Assembly (NCBI GenBank): GCA_032173965.1
Contig: CM063284.1
Location: 102,920,410 to 102,984,409 of the forward strand
From: Sitta carolinensis
Lineage: Eukaryota > Chordata > Aves > Passeriformes > Sittidae
DNA length: 64,000 nt
Reading direction: 5' to 3'
Shown here: positions 12,801 to 24,800 of the stretch, one piece after another
Position numbering within the stretch: the stretch's first letter is position 1
Layout: each line of letters begins with the position of its first letter
Program-made: the position numbers and the translations under genes
The notes under the pieces: model-generated
Told to the model about the DNA's origin: nothing
What the model saw: the letters and a program-made list of their open reading frames with translations, nothing else
The model's database searches: none

Positions 12801-15800
12801 CATGTTCCTGATGGGTACAAGCAAAAACCTGGCTTTGATATCTATACTAACTTTGGGAATCAACCACAGGCAGCAGGCAGGTACACTGAGAAGCCTCTAC
12901 AAAGTGCACACTGCAAAAGCCAGATCATGTGTCTCAACAGACTCCAGTTGTGCTAGGGATATTAAGCAGGAAACTGCAGTGTTAAAGAAAACAATCAAGG
13001 AAATATAGGGAGAAGAAACTTACTGGCAAAGCTGAGTCTTCCTTTTTGAACCTCTGGTTTTTCGGCCACTCTTGGGTTTTTGGAAGGACTGTAATAGATT
13101 CTGAGAAAGAGACATCATAGGAGAGCTCTTCTGTTATGGATGGGCTGACTTTATCTATTCCACAGTCTAGACAGCTTTTAGCTGAAAATAAGGGAAATTA
13201 TATATGAATGATTAATTACATTTATTACAGAGACATTAAAAAGTTGAACCAAGATGACAAAATTTTTGAGAAAGTAATAAAGGAAGTGCTTCAAAGAGGA
13301 ATTTCAGTGCAAACCACAGCATGTTCCTGTTTTGTCTTGAGGAAATAATCCCTTAGAAATAAAATCCCTATTTTCATTTTAGATTATTTAACTTGTTGCT
13401 TTCTGTGAGAAAGATAGTCAAGCTGGAACTTCCTGTTTATCAGGAATTACCAAGTTTTTTTGCTCCATCCTTGTCTTCCCAGGCCAGCAAACTGTGGTGG
13501 CACTTGTCAAATGAACAATTAAAAATAAAAGATCTTGACAGAAAAATGCTGTTGGCACAGTTTCTCAGGTTACTGATGACTTATTTACAATCACAGACAT
13601 CATGCACGTATTTTATGTAGTCACATACACATATTTCTCATTGTTGATAGTTTAGGTGTGTAGCACCATAACAGGACAAAATGTACAATATTACAGTTTG
13701 AAAAACACTGTATCTACTGGCATTTCTAGTAGACATTATGAAATGACTATTTTCTCTAAAATTTAGTCACCTCCTTAAATTACTGGATGTCAGAGGAAAA
13801 TTTTTGAAGTCAGTACAATCAAGTCCAGAAATATGCTATTGTCATGAAGGCCAAAGCATGATAACATAAATGAGTTCCAGGGTTGCCAGCTTTCCTGACG
13901 GATCTGTAGTATCTCAGGTCAGTTTTTAGTTTTCCTGTAAGGTTCAGCTCCTAAACCCAGTTATGATGGAATCATAAATTTAATTGAAAGTGAAGTAAAA
14001 TTTCAGGCCCCAAGACTACAGAGAAGAATTTACTAACATGACATAAGTGTATTCAAAAGCCACGACAGTCAGAAAGTGAATTAAAAAACATTACATGTCT
14101 TATAAACTTGTGCATGCCCCATGTTCTCTGAATCATTGCATTTACAGTTACAGAGACTTTTTTGGAACACCACTTATTTTACAAACCTGATATGAAAAAA
14201 GTTAAGTGTGTTACTAAGTGGTTTCTGGCTTCTGACTTGTGGCTTTAGTTGTTGTCTAATGTCCTAGCCATTTAAGATGTTTTCCATCTTTCTTTCCACC
14301 CTTGGACCCAGGACCACTCATGGTACTCATGAGACTGCTCATGGTACCCTTTGGCATTTGGTTCCCCATCTCTTTCAGTAAAACTGCTTGCAGAGCAGAA
14401 GTAGCAGCAGAGCAGCTTTTGCCACCAAGGAAAATGTCTGTGGCACTGAGGCTTACAGAGGGACTAGTTTAGAAATTTGGGTATTAATATCCCTTTAGTT
14501 AAGCCCTAAACAACGGTGATGGGAAGAGCTCTCAAACTAAGAGATGGACATTGTCATGGAAAGTTGATGACAATTATACAGACACTGAGTAGAGAAGAGC
14601 TAGTACATTCATGAGAACTGCCAGTCACTGTCAGGGCAAAACATTTAAGGGATAACAGCATTCATAAATCAGAATAATAGGGCAGAACTAGGAAAATTAT
14701 ACATTTCTAATACTACAATTTCTGCAGTACCGGAGAAGAAATGTGGAGGAAATACACCTCTTTGATTTACAACAAGAAAATACACTGAGGACTTATTTTG
14801 GACAAATTCTGCATGATATTGCTTACAGACTATTTTTACATTCCCAGCCTTGCAATGGTCAGCATTTTTTAGAGGCTGATGCCTCAAGGGCAGCAGTCTG
14901 TGTCTGTACAACGCTGGTCTTTAATGGGAAACTTTGGTTCCTGCATGACAATAAGCTGACAATGATTTTAAAGAAATATACTGCCCCAATGTGAAAGAGG
15001 GGAGTAACCTCTGAACCACAAAAGGGTCTTTCTATCTGTCATTTTACTAAGAGGAAGTGAACACTGGTTACATGTTGTTATACTCACAGCTAACTGATTT
15101 CCAAACTGGCTTCTGCCCAGGAAGCTGGATACCATTAGAAGATACAGGTGACACTGGAACTGTCTCAAATGTGGGCTGATAGGCAAGGAAAAATGATCAG
15201 ACTGCAGTGAAGGCAAACGTCTACGGACAGAAACTGCTACAGTTCAAGCAATGGTGTATCATTCTCAGCTTACACTCTTTCGACAACATTAAACAACCTG
15301 TTGTGATTCTTCAGAGTATATTTTTCATAGCCAAGCCTGAGAATCAATCTTCCCCAGACTGCACAGATTTGGACCATGCGGAGGTCAGTAATATCGCAGC
15401 TTGCTATACCTAATGAGTCCTGTCCTATAAAATGACTGAAATTAGCTAAGTAAATTGCTGTACAGGATTAGGCTAACTGAAAGGTCCTCCTCAAATTGCA
15501 ATTCATCCTGACTTTAATCGTTTTGGCCACAAATCTTTTTGAAAACTCTCTGGCACATGTTGAGTACCTGCTATTCCCAGGGACCTGTCAGAAATCAGTC
15601 AGTCTGCTACCTCTTGTGATTTGGCCACCAGAAAGTTATTAAAGGACGGATGTCCTCCCATAAGTACATTAATATTTTTATCAGTGAACTGCAAAAAGAA
15701 AAAAACAACTTGAGGGAACAAAGAAACATTTTCTATAGTCAAATTAATTTATTTCCACTCCAGAAATCATTCTGCACTGCAGAGAAATGGCTTGGCAGCC

Positions 15801-18800
15801 CAGGGGGTGACTTTCAAGCAGTGTCACCTCTTCTTTGTTGTGGAGTTTTGGTCTTGTCCTCAGGAGTTTCATGGCTCATAAAGACAAATCTGAGTGTTTG
15901 TGTTCCATGGGCAATAGCAGCTCAACTATTTCTTCTTGAGTAAAAAAACCAAAACATACAAAAACGAGGTCAGGAATTATAAAAGTGCTCTGAAGATTAC
16001 TCAGTGAAAATAACTAAAGCGTTCAAAACCTGTCATATTTTTTCTGCTATTATTTGCATCCTTGTGGGAGCCCCTGAAGCCCCCAACCTATCTCAAACCT
16101 GCTGTCTCACATGCCCTGAGCCCGATGGAACAGACTCAGTTTTCCAGCTAAACCTGCATTTGTAAGCCCCCATGAGCCCTTAAAACCAGCTCTTTTAATT
16201 GCTCTTTAAATCGCTAAGTCGGCGGTTTATCAAAAAGTAGCAATGCCTCAGGGCAGAAATTCTGTTTTCCCCAGTTGTAGTCAACGTGTGGGAGAAGCTT
16301 CAGACTGTTAAAAAAAGTCAGATATTTAACAGACAGGCAGCTCTTCCAATTGGAGGCCTGAAATAACACTGCAGTTGTTTTATTCAGTCTTATTCTCCGA
16401 GCTATTCGGGTAACAAAGTCAAACACAACATAAATAAAATCTCTCCTGAGACAGTCTATTCAATGGCTTGTGAACTTGATAGCAAACAGGATCTGAGTCA
16501 TGTGGGCTTCCTTTGCCAGAAAACTGTAAGGACCACTGATTTTTTAAAAAAGAGAACTGGATATTTTTATGATAAAATCCCACAATATTTACACAAAAAG
16601 CTTCAGGATGTAAAAAAACACTATAAATTTCAGGTGGGAGTACAGAAGTGGAGAGGATGGCTAAACTTGCCTCAGCAATTTGGGAAAATCAACCATAAAA
16701 GTAGTTATGCTTCTGCTTAAGATCCAGATGGAGAAATTAATGGTATATACTAGCAACTGGCTCATCTACTTTCAGTGCTCAAAATGCCTGACCCTGTGAA
16801 CAATATTCAGAATGGATTTACAGTCAGTCTGAGAAAAAAAACACTTCCAGCCTTGTTACATGGGTGAAATGAGTCGTGAAGCACCTGCAGTAACCTGGTT
16901 CTGATAAGCAGGGCAAGCTGGCAGACACAGATATGGATGATAGAGTGGACTGCACACCACTGCCCAGCACCCAGCAGGGCTGGTAGCAGGCTGCCTAGCC
17001 TGGTGAATTGAATAATGTGAACTGTGCACAATATCTGGGGTAGCTGAAAATGTCATATTCTCAGTCCCATTTCCCACTCTCCTCAGTGAGAGTGTATAGT
17101 GAACCCAAATCTATGTCTGTTTTGTGAAAATGTCTTCCTTTCCCTACCACCTTTTACTTGTTTTAATGTTAGGAAGACTGGGGAATAAAACCTTTTTAAT
17201 GCAGGAATTTAAAGATCCAGATTATTTCTGTAGTGTAAAAGAAAATTAAAGAACGTTTGAAGACCTTCTCTCAATGAACGTCAAAGACCAAGGGTCAAGT
17301 TGTGTCCTTAAATAAACTGGGACAGCTTTATTCATTTGCCTGGGGTTCCAGCAAAGGAGAGGCTTCCTATATCCTGATTTCTGACTGAAAGTGATTCAAC
17401 AGACACACTAAAAATGAGCCCACTGTTTACTGCCATAACATACACAGTAATTTCCAATGGGGAGATGAAATCAGAAGAGCAAGGAGAGGATGGAGATGAG
17501 GTAGATGGACAGTTCTTTAGTAGCTTCCCTCATTGTAGAAGATGTAATCAAATCACTGGACTACCAAAGAGACCAAATACTGTTTTCAGCCCTACAGCTA
17601 AAGGAAGAAAAGGCAAAGGAGAATAACCTTATAGCTCTGGCCATGCTTTGAATATATTCATATTTCCAAGCACTGCTATCACAACCACCTTTTCATGCAA
17701 ATAGCTCTGGGTTAGTAAGTGATTCTTCTTTAACTAGGACATGATTGTGTCATGCACTGCTGAAGTAAAATGCTTGTAATAACTCTTCAGGAGTTTTAAC
17801 TAATTGCAACGTACAGGGTTGGGCTGTTAATGAGCACAGTGCTTCATTTCCTCTCTCCAACAACAGAACCAATGTATGTGTGTCCCCCATTTGTATTCTG
17901 CTGTTGATTTTTCTAAGTCCTGAGCACTAGCAGAGCCGACAGCTTCTGATGGAGGCAGCAGGATACCAGCAGTAAGGAAAACCAGGCCACTGTGATTAAT
18001 AAACTACCCAAATTTAAAACTCAGTAGCGTGGTTGTCAGTTGAATCTGCTGGCTGTAGACCTGTCTGAATCATAGCAAAAGCACCTCAGCTGGGCCAGGC
18101 TGCTCTACTTGCCAAGGTGTGGCTCTTGTAAATGTGATGTACAACAGGGGTAGTATTTTGCCTCAAGGGATCACAGCTCCTTTCCAGGACAGGCAACAGA
18201 AAAAACCCACAAAAACCCAAAGCTACCAAACAAGAAGAGGAATAGCTGCATTTCCTTTTTATTTCGGTCCATTCTGTCTTTTGAGGGGACACTCCTGCCA
18301 TCAGGGCATGTACCTCAAGGCAGGATGGCTGGAAAAGCACCCTTTGTTCTGTGTTGACCCATGCAGAGCCTGGCCACTAGGCAGTAGTACCAAATAATCT
18401 AGCAGGCAGGGTTTTTTCAGAACCGAGAGGAAAAAAAACTAGGGCAAATCCATTTTTTTCCTCCTCCCCCCCCCCCCCCCTCCCCCCCCCCCCCCCGATG
18501 ACAACTAATTTATGCCTCTTTAGTGGTCACCTAAATCCGATCTCAGGCGACCCTAGTGAGCTAATCACCTTTTCTCTCATCATTAGCCAAGGAAGAGAGA
18601 GTAATCCATCCTGTGACCCATCCTTCTAGGCTCCTGTGATTCTTAGGTTGTTGGGAAGAGGGTGTAAATCCATTCTCCTAATGGGGAGGATTATAGTTAT
18701 GTGAAACAATTAGAGCTGGTTTGCTCTTTGCAGCACGTTTCGTTTACTTCTTCCCTTTCCAACTCAAAGGCAGGACGGGAAAGCAAAACTGCAGGTCATT

Positions 18801-21800
18801 TCAAGTAGTCTCCTTACCAGCCTCTCTCCCTCAGCAGTGCTGAAAAGATTTGCCAGTCTTTTCTTTTGGCTGGTGTTGTTTGTAATGTGCTTGTCTTCCC
18901 TAACTGATTAATCACAAAGATTCACTGGCAGCTGTAGGGCCACGCCCAAAGAGGCAGGAAAGCTCCAAGGACTGCTGATACCCCTTTAGAAAGACTGCTT
19001 GGGAAACCCTCAGGTCAGGGACATAAGCCCTCCTGATGGGTGTTTATCCCTGAGGGCTGATAATTAGGACAAAGTTTCTAAATCCCGTAACAAGATGCAG
19101 AGATAGGAGCACTGGTGAAAAGGAAAATTAAGAGTGTTTGGGCCTTGCAGGCTTTTAGAAATACAATGTTTTACAGTCTGTTGGAGGGAGGGGATGGTGC
19201 GCTTTGCAGGGGTGTTTGAGCATCTGGGTTTAACATCTAGGTCAGCACCTGCAGAACCGCATGTTTTTGTGGGAAGAAGAATTAGAAGACTTAATTACCC
19301 CTTCGATCTTATCTTTTAGACTTTAACAATGCAGAACTAGTAAGCGACCTGAATTTTGGAGGAGGTAAAACACTGATTTGAAGGGCAGTTACTCTGGACA
19401 TCCAAATTTCTTTTGCAAGTGAGAAACTTTATTGAGTAAGAAGGGGAAAATAAGCAGATTAAAAAAAAATACTGTGCCCATCTGAGAGGAAATGTACAAT
19501 GGTTTTTAGGCTGATTGAAATTTATTAGGAAACTTAAGCATTTGTAAAAAAATTTAAGCACCTTATGGTTTACAGATACTTGAATCAGGAGAAGTGACCT
19601 AATTAATTAGAAGTACTACCAGCTTTTTAATGTTCATGCAAACACATCTGATATCTCTCATGAATGCAAGTCTGCCCACAGGAAACTACTGGATGCTTCT
19701 GGATATATTTGTGGGATATGCGCAAGAGGTTCAAAAGAATCCAGATATTTAATTTGGAAAAAAATAGGTTAACTATCTGGACATTATATCTTAGTAAGTT
19801 TAATATAACTATGCAGCTGCAATTTAGTTCCCAATTTTTTTTTTAAATAATCCAGCATGTCAAACCTTGAGGAGATGGTAGAACTAAGAGGAAAGAACAA
19901 AGTAATGCCATAATGAATATTAGTTTCTTGGAGTTTTATAATGGCAACAATTTTGCTTTTAATTTCAAAGGTGAGCTTGTGATCTTATTGGTGACTCCCA
20001 TTTAAGATATCATGAGTGATAAACATTAAATCAAATGTGTTGCTTTGATCAGTGGACTAAACTCACACAACTGACTGTGTCCACCAGAGTCAAAACATGT
20101 ACTGACAGGAACTGGTGCGTTCAAAGCTATCCTCAGGGAAAAGTGGATGAAACCTCCAGAGGTGCTACTGATTTCTGAAGCCGTGAAGCAAATTAGCAGT
20201 TAATAGGTTTTCATTCGCTATGTAAGTGAAATGTAACTGCCAGTGTACAAGTTAACAATCATGCTGGCAGGTGTTTAATTGCTTTTGCATATTTGAACCC
20301 CAGTTGCTTTATTAGACAAATTTTACTTCACCACTGAGACTGCTGAGTAAATAGCAAGTGTCCCTAGAAGCCATCAAAAATCTGAATAGCTGCCAAGAGT
20401 AACTAACCAATTTCCAAAAAATAAAGGCGTAAATGTTAGTCTTGACATGAAGCTGCAGGAGGAAGGCTGGAAACAGATACAACTTTATGTTACAGGTTAG
20501 TTACAAAACTGCATACCATTGTATTTGGTCTCTTCCTTTCCTCTCAAGTGTACTGTATACAGCATTAAAAGTCTGGTCTTAGGGTCAGAAACTGCTAACG
20601 GCTGATTGTGCATTGTCAGCAGGAAAGGGTTCCTGTCTGGCAGAAACTTTGGTGAGCTACTTGCAAATTGCATAAAAATTGAGATCAAAGACATGCACGA
20701 GGACACTTACAGAAGAGTCACTGGTGCCAAAGATGTCCCGCACATCCCGGACTGTATGCTTGTTCTTCTTCCTCAGGGTCTGAGTGTAGGTGTTGTACCT
20801 CTTCTGGACAGCAGCAGCTTGAGTTCTGGTCAGAGTGGATAGCAGGGCTTGGCCATCCTCCTCTTCAGCTCCTGAGATCAATGTAGATAAACCTACATCT
20901 TGCAGCCATTCTGCCTCGAGTTCCCCTTCTGTGGAGGAAGAGAGAATGTTAATAAGTCTGGCAAGGAAGGGAGAGGGGACTGAAAGAAAGGAGTTGGCAT
21001 GATGGACTGCTACCACAGCCTTTACCTTGACAATGCTCTAATTACACCCTTTCTTAAGCCACAAGTGCAAGTTAAATTAGTTTTGTAAACATATTAACTT
21101 TCAGTTTGCCAGTGTCTGCACAAGACAGGCTTATGAGGAGAACACAAGAGGCATTTCATCAGCATATGTGTGTGAAGAAGGCAGCAGAGTTACCAGCCTG
21201 ACAAAGCAAGGTCCCTAAAAATTAACCCCTAACACAAAAGCATAAATCCCCTCAGTTATCATTTATGCCACACTCACCATTTGTAGCATGGTGTACTGGA
21301 GAAAGCCATTTGGCTGATGGAAATAAAATATGTATTACAATTCAAACAAACAGAAATACTGGAGGTGTGTATACAACAGAATAGTGTATTTGCATGCTAA
21401 TGATGCAATTTCAGATTCCAGAAGGTTGGCTGGTAGTCAGCTAGTGAAGAAGCCACACTGAGAGAAGGGTGATGTCCACCTAGTCCAATTGCTTGTTTTG
21501 AACAAGATGATTAAGGACCAGAACTGCTCACTAAAGAACAAGGGCCAGGAAGGGGCAGGTGTCTAAGAGGTCTGGTAGGGAACGAAGATGCAAAAATATC
21601 CATTCTTGCATGCTAGGTATCACCCTAACTTCTAACTATTAAAGACTGGCCAGCACTGTACACCCCAGTGTTTCTTGGAATCTCAATTGGTGACTAATAT
21701 CTTTTTTAACCTGCTCAGTGTCTGCTTCCCAACTGGTTCAATACTGCATTTGGTTCCACAGTGAGGTCATGCATTGTGGGAAGAACTGTTTATTCTCCAA

Positions 21801-24800
21801 GCTCTACTGGACATGGTGGAAGCTTCTGGCATATTTTCACAGACCCACACCTGCAGTCCCCTCACTACAAAACCTGTCCACGTGAAGAAAATACAGGTTT
21901 TCAACTTGCTATCTGTTACCTGAAATGAATATGCCCTGTCATCATCTGAGGTCCCAATCTACCTTCTCTGAATCATTCAGTAATTTTAAATTTTTCTGTC
22001 GCTACTTTTTGATTATTCTTCTTTTTAAAATAAAGTCATAGTCTTCTAAATTACTCTTCACGTAGGAGATTCTGAGGTCCTTCATTTCAGTTTTGTGAGC
22101 AATCCTAGCTCAGCAGTAAGCTGCTTGACACAAGACAGTAATTTCATTCCAGCCCTGACTGAAGAAGAGGTACTACAAATAAACATGTCAAACAGGAAAC
22201 GGATTAATTTGCAGCATGTTCTATAAAACAACTCGTCAATGCACTTATTGTTCTTGTCTCAGCGCCAGTCTTAATGGCAGGTTGGTATTTCCACTCTCCC
22301 TTTATTGCCTCTTCTTGACATGAGAATGCAGGCTGATTGATGGACACCAGTTTGCTGCACTTTGGCAGTTAGATGCACAAAAGAGAAAATTACAGGACTG
22401 GGCTGTAGGGAAAAGCAAAAGCATCTTATGCATGTGCCATCACTGACTTCATTGTTAACTGTCCTGACTCTTTACAAAGCACTACAAAAATAGCTGCTTC
22501 TAAACCCCCTGCTCTGTGTTAGCCAGGGGTGTGACCAGCCCTGCATCCCATGAAATAGTTTGTCTCTGCTCTTATCCTTTCTGTATCTACAGACAGGATG
22601 ACAGTCTGTTTCTTTTCCTTCTCTGTCCATTTTGAACCAGTGGCTCTCCTGCCATTTTCACTCTTCTTTCTAAGAAGGTCTCTTTCTTGTGTGATGCTGT
22701 TGGAGCCATATCTGTCCACGTTTCAGCTTTTAAATTACATTAATTTTGGCTTTTGTCCTGACATATTCTTTCCAAGAACTGAGCTTGTAATCAAACTTGC
22801 TATGAAAAATAGCAACGCAGACATTAAATTCTGCCCACTTACTAGTCACCCTGTGATTTGCTTTTTCTGGCTTTTCCCTTTTCTTGTTTGAACCACACAC
22901 TAACAATAGACCAAGACACAACAGCAGCAATCAGAGGAGTAAAATTATTGAAGAAAAGACATCTACACATTAAAGAAAGCTCAAAATTTTATGACACATT
23001 GGTACTAAATTAAGGTTAAACCCCTACCTCCCATGTTGTTCTAGAAAGCATTATTTTTATAGTGCTAGCTACTTATACAGCAGGGTCTTGATACTGCGTT
23101 TGATTTTGCTCCATCGGAAGACAGATAATTGAGAAGGTAATTCTCTTTTTCTCGTGGTTTGCTAGGAAAAAAGTGTGTCTTGGTTTGAATATCAGATGTA
23201 ACCTGAAATAGCCCACAGCCAAAACCTTAAATAACACACAGCATTCAAGCCGTGTAATGAAAGCTGTAAAGCAATTCTGCACAGCATCTACATCTTAAAT
23301 ACACCATGACTTTCTTCTCCCCTACATTTTCATCCATTGTGTCACTTGTCATGATCTTCTGTTCTTTTTTGACTGTATTTGCTAACATTAACAGAATAAG
23401 TGTGCTGCTGTCTGCCCTTTGCGTATGATGTCTGGCAAATCACACTGAGGTTTTGACAGTCTTGCCTGCCTGGCTTCTATCACCCTTTGGCCTCCTTCTT
23501 AAAGATCTTCATCTCCTCTCAAAGACATCTCAAAAGGGTGATGAATATTTGCTTTTATTTTGCCCTGAGGGTTTCCATATTGATTTTTAGTGTTTTGGTC
23601 ATTGGCAAGGAGTTTTATCCTATTAGAACCTTAATAGAACTTACTGTTATTTCCAAGATTTATAATCCCAGACTGAATATTTTCCTGATGTTAATAACTA
23701 TGACAAACACTGCCTGATTGTGTGTGGGTGTATGCAATATATATATGTGTGTAAGACAATAATATGAAGGTAAATGAAGTGTGGAGATGTATCACATTTT
23801 GACTTGCAGTCTCATTTTTAATTCAGGGCAGCATGAAAAAGTCAATGTAATGTAATGAGGTGTACTCAGACAAAGGCTAACATGGGACTGCAGAAGAGTT
23901 TGGGCTGTTGAGAAGATTCAGTTCAGCAGTGATGACACTCATGGAAAAGTTTCTGGAAAATAAGCTCCTGTATTGCCTTGTCCTACTAAGTTATCCAGCA
24001 TGGTAGCTCAGATCTGTGCCATTCTCCTGACTGTGCAGACAAGTCAGGGACACTTGTTACTTCCTGCTGACAATTGCATGGAGGAGGCACCGAGAGGCTC
24101 ACAATCTCTTTAAGGAATCTCCAAGCTGAAGAGTATGATAAGACAGGAATTTTGCTAATAAGGAATGCAGTTTGGATTTAGGCTGACTGACCATAACCCT
24201 CACAGCACAGCAAGATTTCTGGTGAACTGGTCTTCTTCCTTTGCTTCCAGGAGAGCCCAGCTGGAAAGCAGTGAATGGGAGAAACAGTACATGGTTGGAG
24301 CTAGATACCTCTGCACGGGTTACTTACCATGACTGGTTGCGTATTCAATTGCTTAATAAAAGTAGTACTTTCCACCACTCTTCCTGGTAGCAGAATTAAT
24401 GACATCCCATTGCACGTCAAGGTAAGGAAAACACATCATCACTCATGTTAATAATTGTATGGAAAGAACATGCCATCATTTCAAAATCTATCCCTGCATC
24501 AGTAGTTACCAGACCAGTGGCCAGGAGCCACAGAAGGGTTGCAGCAGTTATCAGCAGGTCACAAACTCAGAGGAAATTTGGTTTCATTGTATAGCAACAC
24601 CTAGTATTTTGTGTTACACAATACAGTGCATCTGTGACTGGGGTCCTAACTGGAAAAAAAAAAGAGAACCACTGTTCTAGATGTTATTAAATCATCTAAC
24701 ACAAAGCTGCGTTGCAACAAGCTAGCACACACTGCATGTTTTTCCAAACATGGTACCTAACAAGAGAGGGGAAAACATTAAGGTAAAATAATGAGGCAGT

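Larger units (their letters stand above)
9430..13023 (-). other. ARHGAP28 intron with a (TG)n microsatellite
   Basis: This 3594-bp intron contains a TG repeat at 9845-9877, an A/C-rich stretch at about 10540-10600 and another at 12026-12120. No exon-like sequence with subfamily similarity is seen. Confidence 0.8.

Noticed and set aside
16463..16720. 85-codon plus-strand open frame with Lys-rich sequence
   Set aside because: No family similarity; it is within an intron and typical of chance frames in AT-rich DNA.
18818..18907. 30-codon minus-strand frame ending at gtaagg, considered as the missing ARHGAP28 linker exon
   Set aside because: The exit phase fits but every plausible acceptor gives the wrong entry phase and the pyrimidine tract is weak. 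It is kept only as a lead under the missing-linker finding.
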